Shown here: positions 34,618 to 43,469 of the stretch, piece by piece
Position numbering within the stretch: position 1 is the first letter of the stretch
Layout of the letters: each line of letters opens with the position of its first letter
From: Acidobacteriota bacterium
GTDB lineage: Bacteria > Actinomycetota > Acidimicrobiia > Acidimicrobiales > Ilumatobacteraceae
Direction of reading: 5' to 3'
Length of the DNA: 57,003 bases
NCBI GenBank assembly: GCA_018970175.1
Contig: JAGWWV010000008.1
Coordinates: forward strand, 1-57,003
Notes under the pieces: generated by a model
Seen by the model: only the letters and a program-made list of their open reading frames with translations
Database searches by the model: none
Told to the model about the DNA's origin: nothing
Translations under genes and position numbers: made by a program

Positions 34618-35858
34618 GCTGCTTCTCGTACGGAGTACTTGATCGGCAGTCGCTTCAGCCCGCCGACGAACAGCGTCTTCATGAGTGCGGGCTCGCCGGC
34701 AAGCTCGACATGATCGAGGCGCGGGATCAGCTCGGCCAACAGAGCGCGCAGCTCCATGCGCGCAAGCAGGGCGCCCAGGCAATAGTGGACTCCGAAACCG
34801 AAAGCGAGGTGTTTGTTCGGGCTGCGCGTGATGTCGAAACGATCGGGATTGGTGAATACGGTCTCATCGCGGTTTGCCGAGGGGTACGAGAGAAGAACGC
34901 TCTCGCCCTTGCGGATCATCTTTCCGCCGACCTCGGCGTCCTCGCTGGCGTTGCGCATGAAGTGTTTGACAGGGGTCACCCAGCGGATGATTTCGTCGAC
35001 GGCGGTCGCGATGTGTTCGGGACGGGCCTTCAGAAGTTCGAGTTGATCAGGGTTCTCGATGAGGGCGTGCAACCCGCCCGCCATCGAGGCTGAAGTCGTG
35101 TCGTGACCCGCCGTGGCGGCGATCACGTAATACGAAATCGTCTGGATGTCGGTGAGCGGCTGGCCGTCGATCAGCGCATTGGCGATGACCGACGTGAGAT
35201 CGTCCTGGGGGTCCTGGCGACGCTGGCGGGTGAGTTCGGTGAAGTAGGCGAAGAAGTCCTGCACGACGGCAATCAGCGCCTCGGGCGTGGATCCGCGGCG
35301 CAGTTCTTCGTCGGCGTTGCCGAACAGCTCCTGGGTCAGCTTCAACATGCGTGGGTAGTCGGTCTCGGGAAGACCGAGAATCGCGAGAATGACGTTGAGG
35401 GGCAGTGGCATGGCGATGTCGCGGGCAAAGTCGCACTCACCGCCCATGTCCACCATGCGATCGACGGAAGCTCGGGCAAGGCCGGACAAGCGATCGTCGA
35501 GTCGGGCGAGGCTCTTGGGGAGGAACCAGTCGGAGGTGATGCCGCGCAGCGCGCGATGTTCGGCCCCGTCGACGTGGATCAGGGTGCGGAGCAGATTGCC
35601 GTTCTTTGCCGCACGTTCGTCGTCGGCTCTCGTTCCGAGCACCGAACGTGGCTCGTTGCGAAACACGTTATGGCGCAGCTCGACCGACAGGACGTCTGCG
35701 TGGCGAGTGACTGCGTGGAATGGATTGAAGTTGTCGTGTTGGACGAGATGGACTGGGTCTTGCCGCCGCAGAACGGCACACGCTTGATAAAAAAGATTCT
35801 CGTCGGCGTACGCAGCCGGGGTGACAAAGACCTGACCGGCTTCTTTGACTGACAACAC
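34614..35858 (-). CDS. Cytochrome P450
   Basis: This soluble 414-residue bacterial P450 hydroxylates an unknown substrate. Visible motifs are the I-helix AGHDTTS at 250-256, the ExxR pair Glu289-Arg292, and the heme loop FGFGVHYCLGALLAR with the thiolate at Cys360. Sequence style is near the class I P450s of sterol or terpene catabolism in actinobacteria (CYP125/142-like), which is only suggestive. I prefer the GTG at 35858 preceded by a GGGGG ribosome site; GTG 35876 adds six residues. A redox partner is not encoded nearby. Confidence 0.92.
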   Translation of the reverse strand: MLSVKEAGQVFVTPAAYADENLFYQACAVLRRQDPVHLVQHDNFNPFHAVTRHADVLSVELRHNVFRNEPRSVLGTRADDERAAKNGNLLRTLIHVDGAEHRALRGITSDWFLPKSLARLDDRLSGLARASVDRMVDMGGECDFARDIAMPLPLNVILAILGLPETDYPRMLKLTQELFGNADEELRRGSTPEALIAVVQDFFAYFTELTRQRRQDPQDDLTSVIANALIDGQPLTDIQTISYYVIAATAGHDTTSASMAGGLHALIENPDQLELLKARPEHIATAVDEIIRWVTPVKHFMRNASEDAEVGGKMIRKGESVLLSYPSANRDETVFTNPDRFDITRSPNKHLAFGFGVHYCLGALLARMELRALLAELIPRLDHVELAGEPALMKTLFVGGLKRLPIKYSVREAA

Positions 35859-35902
35859 GTTGCTACCCCCGTGCACGAGATTAGTCGGCGGGGTACTGCT
35901 GG

Positions 35903-37360
35903 TCAGTCGAGTTGTGCACCCACCCGGTAGGGATCGAGCACGTCGAGGCTCTTGCCGTCGGCGCGAAGCCCCTCTTCGATGTAGATGTCGAGCATTTTGT
36001 GGAAGTGGCGCAACTTTCCTTCCATGTAGTTCGCGTAGGTCACCGTCTTCTTGCCCGACGACTTGAGTCCTTGCTGAACGTAGGGCACGTTCGACATGTC
36101 TTGCTCGAAGACGTCGGCGAGTCCGGCCATCCCGGGGGCTTCGACCCACCGCTGATCACGGCGCAGTTTCGTGGTTGGCGCCGGATCGGGCTTCGGCTCG
36201 TTGTCGGGCACGACCACCATACGGATGACGTCCATGAAAGCGGTGTCGGGTGTTCGGCCGGGGCGCCAGCGATACATGAGTGGTTGGCCGATGCCGGCCC
36301 ACGGAGCGAAGGCGGGGAACAAGTGGTACAGCACCGCATCGAGAATCTCGGAGTCCGAGTAGTTGTCGAGGTTGGCGCGGAACATGGCTGACATTCGCTG
36401 GCGGAACGTGTCGGCAACGTAGGCACGTGCCTCGACGCCCGCGGGCACCTCGGGCCGCGTCTGGTCGGAGTAGCCACGACTGCGACTCGAGAAGGCGACG
36501 AACTCTTCGGCGATCGTCTCTTCGGACAGCGTTTCGAGAATATGTGGAGACTGAACGCCGAACGGGTTGAAGAAGCGCGTCACTTCGGGGTTGTCGGGAT
36601 AAATCGAGTACTCACTGTTTTCGTCGCCACAGAACGGAACGATCTGCGGGTGCGTCACGAGCACGTGGTACCCCTCGCTGAAGGCCTCCATCAAGACCTT
36701 CCAGTTGCACTCGACTTCCTTCACGGCGTGAAACGCCCTGTAGCGCTTAGAGAGAGGGAATTCCTTGAAGTGCTCGATCATTTTCGCCGCGTACTCCTCG
36801 AAGGGTCTGGCGTTCTGGTCGAAGTTGACGAAAACGAGACCGTCCCATGTGGCCACCTTTGCCTGGGGAAGACACGTCGGCTTCGATCCGTGGATGAACT
36901 GCGGGAAGTCCCAAGACCCCGGCACGTTGACGAGGTCACCCTTGTTGTCCCATTCCCAACCGTGGAACGGACACACGAAGGAGTCGACACGACCTGCGTC
37001 GTCTGCGAGCCGAGTGCCGCGGTGCATGCAAGCGTTGTGCAGGGCGCGAATCTCGCCATCCTTGCCACGGATGATGATCAGCGATTCGTCGGCAACGTCG
37101 TAGACAACGTGCGAACCCGGCTCTTTCAGTTCGTCCTCGAGGCAGGCGAACTGCCATGTTTTCATCCAGACGTACTGCTTCTCGAGCGCTGCAAACTCAG
37201 GCGACGTGAAACGCGACTTCGGAACTTCCTCCGAGCCAACATACGGGCTGGCAAAATCGAGGAACGCTTTCGGCACGGGGCGCGTGTCGGTCTTCAAGAT
37301 GTCCTGGACCTTGGCGCCGCGGGACTGAGAAACTCCCGGGTTGTTTTCAACTGCAGTCAT
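35903..37360 (-). CDS. Rieske aromatic-ring-hydroxylating-type oxygenase, large subunit
   Basis: This 485-residue oxygenase has a Rieske 2Fe-2S site (Cys111, His113, Cys130, His133 in NACMHRGTRLADD and VCPFHGWEW) and a mononuclear iron site with NWKVLMEAFSEGYHVLVTHP giving Asn219, His232 and His237. It should use O2 and electrons from a reductase to hydroxylate or dealkylate its substrate. No small subunit or reductase lies beside it, so the enzyme is probably an alpha-only Rieske oxygenase served by an unlinked reductase. The ATG overlaps the EthD stop by 4 bases, and P450 follows 44 bases downstream. Confidence 0.92.
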   Translation of the reverse strand: MTAVENNPGVSQSRGAKVQDILKTDTRPVPKAFLDFASPYVGSEEVPKSRFTSPEFAALEKQYVWMKTWQFACLEDELKEPGSHVVYDVADESLIIIRGKDGEIRALHNACMHRGTRLADDAGRVDSFVCPFHGWEWDNKGDLVNVPGSWDFPQFIHGSKPTCLPQAKVATWDGLVFVNFDQNARPFEEYAAKMIEHFKEFPLSKRYRAFHAVKEVECNWKVLMEAFSEGYHVLVTHPQIVPFCGDENSEYSIYPDNPEVTRFFNPFGVQSPHILETLSEETIAEEFVAFSSRSRGYSDQTRPEVPAGVEARAYVADTFRQRMSAMFRANLDNYSDSEILDAVLYHLFPAFAPWAGIGQPLMYRWRPGRTPDTAFMDVIRMVVVPDNEPKPDPAPTTKLRRDQRWVEAPGMAGLADVFEQDMSNVPYVQQGLKSSGKKTVTYANYMEGKLRHFHKMLDIYIEEGLRADGKSLDVLDPYRVGAQLD

Positions 37361-37686
37361 GACTGAAGCCTTTCTTGGACGTGCTCTTCCACGAACAACC
37401 GTAAGCGACCGCTGACGTGCTGCAGCGAGTCGGATGCGACCCTCTTGCCGAGTTCGGACGCGTATGCCGCGTCGAAGGCCTCGCGGCTGTCGAACCACAG
37501 CTCGGATACGCCGTCGTAGGGCGGGTCTTCGGGCCTGTTCAGGTCCGGGGCGACCAGATTGAACGTGAGACCCCGTAGCCCGGGGAGTTGTCGGGCGAGC
37601 GGAGCGTGGTGCTCGAGCCACCACTGCCGAAAGTCAGCAGGGGACTGGTCGGCGCCCCGGGTGAGCAGAATGATTGCCTTGAACAC
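37357..37686 (-). CDS. EthD-like dimeric alpha-beta barrel protein
   Basis: This 109-residue protein resembles the EthD domain: FKAIILLTRGADQSPADFRQWWLEHHAPLARQLPG followed by a second half with GVSELWFDSREAFDAAYAS. EthD proteins are linked to P450 ether-degradation systems but have no settled reaction; related barrel proteins act on ring-cleavage or lactone intermediates. I chose GTG at 37686, which lies 8 bases after the preceding gene's stop. Its stop overlaps the Rieske ATG by 4 bases. Confidence 0.82.
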   Translation of the reverse strand: MFKAIILLTRGADQSPADFRQWWLEHHAPLARQLPGLRGLTFNLVAPDLNRPEDPPYDGVSELWFDSREAFDAAYASELGKRVASDSLQHVSGRLRLFVEEHVQERLQS

Positions 37687-37694
37687 GTGAAACC

Positions 37695-38249
37695 TCAGTT
37701 GGCCTTCTGTGTCCGGTGGGCGGGGCGCCCGCCGGTGGCGTAACACAGTGCGACGACGATCTCGTCGGGTCGCGGAGCGTCGTCGATGGCAAATGAGGCG
37801 GCGTCCATGTCGTCGAAGACCCAGATGTCGTGGCGGTTCGTGACCGGCATCGTGAGTCGGAATCCGGCCGCCGCCACCACCTTCGTCGACGGAATGATGG
37901 CGGCGCCGCCGCCGATCGCGGCGCGCACGGGTGCACCGAACGTCGGGTGAATCAGTGCCGCGGCATGCTCGGCCTCACCATCGAGGCCGACGATCGCGCC
38001 TTTGCCGTACGCGGTGATGTCGTCGACCGTGGCACCGAGCGCAGCCAGGCACCTGGCCGCGAGCTCGCCCGAGAGCCACGGCGCGGCGTTGACGAGAGGC
38101 GAGAGATCATCAACAAAGCGCCCTGCGAAGGGGTTGGTGACCACGGCTGCAGCAACAGCACGGACCGATGGCGTGGCGAGTGTGCGCCCGAGGACAATTG
38201 ATGTTTCTTCTCGTGATGCGAACCACTTGCGAACGACGAGCGACGACAT
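37695..38249 (-). CDS. Amino acid synthesis family protein (DUF1185/AA_synth)
   Basis: This 184-residue protein matches the AA_synth (DUF1185) family. The hallmarks are VVTNPFAGRFVDDLSPLVN, ITAYGKGAIVGLDGEAEHAAALIHPTFGAPVRAAIGGGAAIIPSTK in pieces, and APRPDEIVVALCYATGGRPAHR. The family name is historical and its biochemical function is not known; members often accompany degradation genes. It is the first gene of the Rieske-P450 operon and starts at ATG 38249, 23 bases from a divergent flavoenzyme gene. Confidence 0.8.
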   Translation of the reverse strand: MSSLVVRKWFASREETSIVLGRTLATPSVRAVAAAVVTNPFAGRFVDDLSPLVNAAPWLSGELAARCLAALGATVDDITAYGKGAIVGLDGEAEHAAALIHPTFGAPVRAAIGGGAAIIPSTKVVAAAGFRLTMPVTNRHDIWVFDDMDAASFAIDDAPRPDEIVVALCYATGGRPAHRTQKAN

Positions 38250-38255
38250 GCGAAG

Positions 38256-38265
38256 AGAGTACTTT
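38256..38265. promoter_or_regulatory. Overlapping divergent -10 boxes
   Basis: On the plus strand TACTTT (38260-38265) ends 7 bases before the ATG at 38273. On the minus strand TACTCT (38261 down to 38256) ends 6 bases before the ATG at 38249. The two boxes share two base pairs inside the palindrome AGTACT, so RNA polymerase could occupy only one promoter at a time. Confidence 0.5.
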
Positions 38266-38272
38266 GTCGACC

Positions 38273-39586
38273 ATGCCATCCACGCGGACGACGCGAACCT
38301 GGCGCAACTGGGCGGGAAACCAGACGGCCCGTCCGACGTCGTGGTACGAGCCTCGGGACGCGTCCGAAGCGAGGCAGCTCGTCTTCGACGCGACGAACGA
38401 GGGGCGTCGCGTCAAGGTCGTTGGTTCGGGTCACAGTTTCACCGCGGCCGCTGTCGCCGACGACGTGTTGATCGATGTGGCACGCCTGTGCGAGGTCGGA
38501 ACCGTCGACCCCGCGACCGGCGAAGTGGAAGTTGGGGCCGGTGTCACGATCGCCGACTTGAACCATGCGCTTGCGAAGCAAGGTTGGGCTCTTGCGAACC
38601 TCGGGGACATCGCGTACCAGACGATTGCCGGAGCGATATCCACCTCCACCCACGGTACGGGTGTCGGCTTGACGGGTATCGCAGGTCAGGTGTGCGCCAT
38701 CTCCCTGGTCGACGGATCGGGTGGTGTGCGTCGCATCGAATCACACGACGGAGCGTTGTTCAGGGCCGCGCAGGTTGGTGTCGGTGCACTGGGTCTCATC
38801 ACTTCTGTTCGCCTCAGGGTGACTCCGTCGTTCGTGCTCGAGTCGCGGGAGTCGCCGATGCGCTTCGAGCGCATCATCTCCGACCTCGACCATTTGGTGT
38901 CCGCGAACGAGCACTTCGAGTTTTTCTGGATTCCCCACACCGAGTGGACCCTGACCAAACGGAACAACCGGACCGACGGGCCCGCGCAACCAATGCAACC
39001 GATGCGGCAGTGGTGGCAGAAGTCGTTTCTCGAGAACACCGCCTTCGGACTGGTGTGCCGCCTCGGACGGGCGCGACCGTCGCTCATTCCCCGCTTGGCA
39101 ACGGCCCTTCCGAGTTCGGGACAGGTGACATATTCCAATGCCAGCCACGAGATTTTTGCGAGTCAACGCCGGGTGCGCTTTGTCGAGATGGAATATTCGA
39201 TTCCGCGCCCGGCGTGCGCCGAAGCGCTCGGGCGCATCAAGCGGATGATCGATGAGCGGGGATTCCGCGTCAGCTTCCCCGTCGAGGTTCGGTTCACCGC
39301 CGGTGACGACGCAACTCTGTCGACTGCGCACGGTCGTGAATCGGCGTACATCGCGGTCCACATGTTCAAGGGGACGCCCTTCGAGGAATACTTCCGAGAA
39401 GTCGAGGCGATCATGGTCGACTACTCCGGCCGCCCGCACTGGGGGAAGATGCACTTTCTCGACTCCGAGGCGCTCGCCGGTCTGTACCCGAAGTGGGACG
39501 AATTCCAGACGGTCCGCCGTACTCTCGACCCGAGCGGGGTGTTCGCGAACCACTACACCGAGCGCATCTTCGGCGTCGGCGGATAG
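38273..39586 (+). CDS. FAD-linked aldonolactone oxidase-like protein (ALO family)
   Basis: This 437-residue flavoprotein resembles D-arabinono-1,4-lactone/L-gulonolactone oxidases. The PCMH-type FAD domain has KVVGSGHSFTAAAVADDVLIDV, where the histidine is the usual covalent FAD site, and NLGDIAYQTIAGAISTSTHGTG. The C-terminal ALO domain ends with the HWGK motif (SGRPHWGKMHFL). Natural substrates in actinobacteria include xylitol, gulonolactone and other polyols, so the reaction here is uncertain. It is followed 9 bases later by a kinase-like gene in the same direction. Confidence 0.85.
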   Translation: MPSTRTTRTWRNWAGNQTARPTSWYEPRDASEARQLVFDATNEGRRVKVVGSGHSFTAAAVADDVLIDVARLCEVGTVDPATGEVEVGAGVTIADLNHALAKQGWALANLGDIAYQTIAGAISTSTHGTGVGLTGIAGQVCAISLVDGSGGVRRIESHDGALFRAAQVGVGALGLITSVRLRVTPSFVLESRESPMRFERIISDLDHLVSANEHFEFFWIPHTEWTLTKRNNRTDGPAQPMQPMRQWWQKSFLENTAFGLVCRLGRARPSLIPRLATALPSSGQVTYSNASHEIFASQRRVRFVEMEYSIPRPACAEALGRIKRMIDERGFRVSFPVEVRFTAGDDATLSTAHGRESAYIAVHMFKGTPFEEYFREVEAIMVDYSGRPHWGKMHFLDSEALAGLYPKWDEFQTVRRTLDPSGVFANHYTERIFGVGG

Positions 39587-39589
39587 TCT
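39584..39589 (+). promoter_or_regulatory. Predicted -10 box embedded in the ALO stop codon
   Basis: TAGTCT begins with the TAG stop of the oxidase gene and ends 6 bases before the ATG at 39596. Confidence 0.4.
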
Positions 39590-39595
39590 CGCGCC

Positions 39596-40675
39596 ATGTC
39601 GCAAGTATCCATCCCAAATGACATCAGCGAAGTCTCCGCAATGTGGCTCGAATCGGCCCTGAAGGCCGGTGGAAAAGTCGGCGTGGGTTCCATTGCCGGG
39701 ATCGAACTCTCGCAAATTGGTGAGGGCATCGGTGTCATGGGTGAGATCTTTCGAGCGAAAGTCTCCTACTCCTCGGGCACCGGTCCGTCGTCGGTCGTCG
39801 TGAAGCTACCCTCGCGAGCCGATGCCAACCGCGAGCAGGGGATCTCTCTCGGCATGTACGAAGCCGAGGTGAACTTCTACACGAAGTGCGCCGACCGGAC
39901 CGTTGCGTTCGTACCAAAGGCCTATTTCGCCGACATCCAGACCGGTACCGCGAACTTCGTCATCGTGATGGAAGACATGGGCGGCTTGTCGATGGTCTCG
40001 CAGATCGAAGGGATGTCCGACGCACAAACAGTTGCGGCGATCGATTCTCTGGCGGCGGTCCACGCCAGTTGGTGGGGCAAGGCCGATGATCCGGCCATCG
40101 CGTGGGCGGCGAGCACCGTTCACGAACGCATCCAAGCCTTTGCTCAGATGTGGCCGGCGTTGTGGCAGATGTTCCAGCCGAACTTTGGCGACCGATTGTC
40201 CGACGAGGGACTGGCGCTGGGCGAATGGATCGCGACGAACTATTGGCGGGCGTGCGAGGAGTTCTCGAAGGCGCCATGGACGATGCTTCATCTCGACTAC
40301 CGAGTCGACAACCTGATGTTCGACAAGGATCGCGTCGCGGTCATCGATTGGCAGAGTCTCGGTCGGGGCCCGGCGGCCTACGACCTCGCCTACCTTCTCG
40401 GTGGCAGCGTGACCGTCGAAGTGCGGCGCAAGAACGAAGAACGTTGGGTTGGTCACTACCTCGCAGCGTTGCGGGCAGGCGGGGTCGACTACCCGGACGA
40501 ATCGTTCTGGCGTGACTACCGAATCGCCCACGTCATTGGCGGGACCTCGACGTCGGTTCTCACCGGAGCGACATTCGACCTAGGCAACGAGCGCGGCAAG
40601 CAGTTGATCGGAGCAATGTCCGAGCGCCACTTCGCCGCGGCGGTCGACCACAAGGGTCGCGACCTCTTCGACTGA
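39596..40675 (+). CDS. Aminoglycoside phosphotransferase/CHK-like kinase
   Basis: This 359-residue protein has the APH/ecdysteroid kinase-like fold. The glycine-rich strand IGEGIGVMGEIFRAKVSY, ATP lysine in SVVVKLPS, hinge FVIVMEDMGGLSM, catalytic HLDYRVDNLMFD and metal-binding VIDWQSLGRGPAAYDLAYLLGG are visible. Such proteins phosphorylate small-molecule hydroxyl groups; in actinobacteria many lie near lipid and sterol catabolism genes. The substrate is unknown and an antibiotic resistance role is not implied. Confidence 0.82.
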   Translation: MSQVSIPNDISEVSAMWLESALKAGGKVGVGSIAGIELSQIGEGIGVMGEIFRAKVSYSSGTGPSSVVVKLPSRADANREQGISLGMYEAEVNFYTKCADRTVAFVPKAYFADIQTGTANFVIVMEDMGGLSMVSQIEGMSDAQTVAAIDSLAAVHASWWGKADDPAIAWAASTVHERIQAFAQMWPALWQMFQPNFGDRLSDEGLALGEWIATNYWRACEEFSKAPWTMLHLDYRVDNLMFDKDRVAVIDWQSLGRGPAAYDLAYLLGGSVTVEVRRKNEERWVGHYLAALRAGGVDYPDESFWRDYRIAHVIGGTSTSVLTGATFDLGNERGKQLIGAMSERHFAAAVDHKGRDLFD

Positions 40676-40695
40676 TTCGCTCCGCTGACGATGCG

Positions 40696-42981
40696 TCAGT
40701 CGGCCAGGCAGATGTCCTGCGGTCGCACGGGGGTGCGCATGATGGCCCTTCCCGTGGCGTTGCGGATGGCCGCGACGATGGCAGGTGTGACCGATATGCA
40801 CGGTGGTTCCCCGACGCCCTTGGCCCCGAGGGGGGCAAGGGGTTCGTATTCCTCGATGGGAATGGCAACCACGTCGGGAGCGTCGAGAGCCGTCGGCAAC
40901 AAGTAGTCGGTGAAGCTCGGGTTGCGGACGATTCCATCGTCGACAACGATCTCTTCCATCACTGCCAAACCGAGACCTTGGGCGATGCCGCCTTCGATCT
41001 GGCCGAGGAGCGCCATCGGATTCAGAACCTGACCGACGTCTTGGGCGGTCGCGATTTGGACGACCTTCACGAGTCCGAGGTCGGTGTCGACGTCGACGAC
41101 CGCGCGGTGTGCGACGAACGCAAACGCGACGTGGCAGTTTCCCTGGCCGTTCTCGTCGAGTTCCTCGGTCGCGCGGTGCCGATGCAGGAATGTCTGCTCG
41201 ATTCGCAAACCGGTGCTTGCGTCGGCGACCGCCACGCGGAGGGGTCCGAGCGTGTCGACGATTTCGGTCCCTTCGATGACGAGCTGCAACGGATCGAGGT
41301 TGTGAAGGTGCGCGACGTGCTCGAAGAGGCGTTCACGAACCAGCCGGCACGCGCCATCGACGGCACCACCGCTCATCCATGTCTGCCGGGATGCCGACGT
41401 CGAACCCGCCGATCCGATTTGGGTGTCGATGGTGTCGAGGATGACGGTGTCGACGCCCAACACGGTGCGTGCAATCTGCTGGGCGAGAACAACGAAGCCT
41501 TGGCCGACTTCGGCCGTCGCGAACTTCAGGGTGGCAACGCCGTCGGCGAGGGTGCATTTCGCTTCGGCCGAGTCGTCGAAGCCCTCCGAATACATGAGGT
41601 TCTTGATCGACACGCCCCAGCCCACACCGCGACGAATGTGCCCCGGGTCGGAGGTGCGTCCCGAACCGCCCGGCAGTTCGAGCGAGCCCGTGACGCGTGA
41701 CGGCTCGGGTGGCAACGGAATGTCTGCGGTCTCGCGAATGCAGCGGGCAACCGGGGCGACGCTGTCGACAACCTGCCCCGTGAACAACTTGTCGCCGGTC
41801 TTCATTGCGTTGACGAGTCGAATGTCGACGGGGGACATGCCCAAGGCCTCGGCCAGTCGATCCATTTGGCCTTCGTGGGCGAAGCAGGCCTGGACGACGC
41901 CGAAACCGCGCATCGCACCACACGGCGGATTGTTGGTGCGAGTGGCCCACGCGTCGAGCACGGCGTTGTCGCACGCATAGGGTCCCTGCAGGTGGGTGAT
42001 GCCGTTGATCAAGACCGCCGCCGATGTCGATGCGTATGCGCCGCCGTCCAACTTCATCCAGCCCTCGACCTTGACGAGTTTTCCCGACCGGTCGGCGTGA
42101 TGACGAAGATGAATGCGCCCGGGGTGCCGGTGAACGTGTCCGAAGAAGCTTTCCTCACGGCTGTACTGCACTTTGACCGGACGACCGGTACGCAAAGCGA
42201 GGAGACACGTGTGGACCTGAAGGGAGATGTCCTCGCGGGCGCCGAATGCGCCACCGACCCCTCCGAGAACGAGGCGCACTTTTTCGGGTGACAAACCCAG
42301 ACAATCGGCAATTTGTTTGCGGTCTTCGTGAAGCCACTGTGTCGCCACGACGAGCTCGACGCCCGCACCACCTGGGTCGGGGTAGGCAAGTGCTGCTTCG
42401 AGGCCCAGGAAAGCCTGGTCCTGCATACCGATTTCGTAAGTGCCCTCGACGACGACGTCGCCGACGATGTTGGGATCTCCCGACACGATGCGTTGGTGGC
42501 GGATCACGTTTCCGTCGGGATGGATGGCGGGCGTCGATGGGTCGATCGCCGCATCCATGTCGGAGAGAACCGGTAGTTGCTCGTAGACAACCTTGATCGC
42601 GGCAAGAGCGCGACGGCACGTCTCGGGATGATCTGCCGCGACGGCGGCGACTGGCTCGCCCATGTATCGCACGACATCACGAGCGAAGACGGGTTGGTCG
42701 GACGCGATGAGACCGTAGGTCGCCTTGCCGGGAACGTCGTCGGCGAAAATGATCGCCTCGACCCCGGCGATCTTCCATGCTTCGGTGGGGTCGATCGACA
42801 CGACCCGTGCATGGGGATGGGGTGAGCGCAGCGTTGCGCCCCACAACATGTTCTCGGCCTGGAAGTCAGACGAGAACGCAAAGTTGCCCTGCGTCTTTGC
42901 GACGCCGTCGGGTCGCAGTGCGGATGTTCCAAGGACGTTGCGTCCGGTCGATCGGTTGGTCGTGGACGTTGCATTCTTCAT
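40696..42981 (-). CDS. Molybdopterin hydroxylase, large subunit (xanthine dehydrogenase family)
   Basis: This 761-residue subunit binds the molybdenum cofactor and hydroxylates a heterocycle or aldehyde. Visible are GNFAFSSDFQAENMLWGATLRSPHPHA, the cofactor-binding GGVGGAFGARED and PPCGAMRGFGVVQACFAHEGQMDRLAE, and the catalytic glutamate in GAKGVGEPPCIS. The loop is of the AMRGFG type, not the CSFR loop of carbon monoxide dehydrogenase, so a hydroxylase role is favoured. It is the last gene of the operon and overlaps the 2Fe-2S subunit gene by 4 bases. Confidence 0.9.
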   Translation of the reverse strand: MKNATSTTNRSTGRNVLGTSALRPDGVAKTQGNFAFSSDFQAENMLWGATLRSPHPHARVVSIDPTEAWKIAGVEAIIFADDVPGKATYGLIASDQPVFARDVVRYMGEPVAAVAADHPETCRRALAAIKVVYEQLPVLSDMDAAIDPSTPAIHPDGNVIRHQRIVSGDPNIVGDVVVEGTYEIGMQDQAFLGLEAALAYPDPGGAGVELVVATQWLHEDRKQIADCLGLSPEKVRLVLGGVGGAFGAREDISLQVHTCLLALRTGRPVKVQYSREESFFGHVHRHPGRIHLRHHADRSGKLVKVEGWMKLDGGAYASTSAAVLINGITHLQGPYACDNAVLDAWATRTNNPPCGAMRGFGVVQACFAHEGQMDRLAEALGMSPVDIRLVNAMKTGDKLFTGQVVDSVAPVARCIRETADIPLPPEPSRVTGSLELPGGSGRTSDPGHIRRGVGWGVSIKNLMYSEGFDDSAEAKCTLADGVATLKFATAEVGQGFVVLAQQIARTVLGVDTVILDTIDTQIGSAGSTSASRQTWMSGGAVDGACRLVRERLFEHVAHLHNLDPLQLVIEGTEIVDTLGPLRVAVADASTGLRIEQTFLHRHRATEELDENGQGNCHVAFAFVAHRAVVDVDTDLGLVKVVQIATAQDVGQVLNPMALLGQIEGGIAQGLGLAVMEEIVVDDGIVRNPSFTDYLLPTALDAPDVVAIPIEEYEPLAPLGAKGVGEPPCISVTPAIVAAIRNATGRAIMRTPVRPQDICLAD

Positions 42982-43469
42982 GAGCGTGCCCCCTTGCGAA
43001 CCGCGACGACGGTTTCGACCGCAGCGAAGATCCGCCCGTAGCCGGTGCATCGACAGATGTTCCCCGACAGTGCCTCCTTGACTTCGATCATCGTCGGGTC
43101 GGGATTGTTGTCGAGCAGATGATGCACTGCAACGATGAGGCCCGGAGTGCAGAATCCGCACTGAACGGCTCCTTGGTCGACGAAGGCTCGCTGCACATCC
43201 GACGGTTCTCCGTTTGGTGCAAGGCCCTCGACCGTCAGGATCTCGCTTCCGACGGCCGATGCAGAGAGGACGAGGCACGAGCAGACTGCGTCGCCATCGA
43301 GCATGACGGTGCAACTGCCGCATTCACCCTGTTCGCAGGCACCTTTGCTTCCCATCAAGCCGAGTCGCTCGCGCAACACGTAGAGCAGGCTCTCGCCGAT
43401 CCACGAGTCGCGCACCTCGCGGCGCGAGCCGTTGACGTTCAGTTCGTAAAACGCGGTGGTCTCGGTCAT
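42978..43469 (-). CDS. Molybdenum hydroxylase 2Fe-2S subunit
   Basis: This 163-residue small subunit carries two 2Fe-2S clusters for electron transfer between the Mo site and FAD. The plant-ferredoxin-type cluster uses cysteines in GACEQGECGSCTVMLDGDAVC, and the second uses QCGFCTPGLI and NICRCTGYGRI. I chose the ATG at 43469, which overlaps the FAD-subunit stop by 4 bases; the frame is open far upstream only as a shadow of that gene. All eight cysteines expected for the two clusters are present. Confidence 0.94.
   Translation of the reverse strand: MTETTAFYELNVNGSRREVRDSWIGESLLYVLRERLGLMGSKGACEQGECGSCTVMLDGDAVCSCLVLSASAVGSEILTVEGLAPNGEPSDVQRAFVDQGAVQCGFCTPGLIVAVHHLLDNNPDPTMIEVKEALSGNICRCTGYGRIFAAVETVVAVRKGARS

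Noticed and set aside
33469-34713. Plus-strand frame of 414 codons, very rich in charged residues
   Set aside because: It is antisense to the MFS transporter; the membrane-helix pattern of that gene explains the composition.
38002-39255. Plus-strand frame of 417 codons
   Set aside because: It overlaps the ALO gene in another frame and lacks homology, while the ALO frame has the FAD and HWGK motifs.
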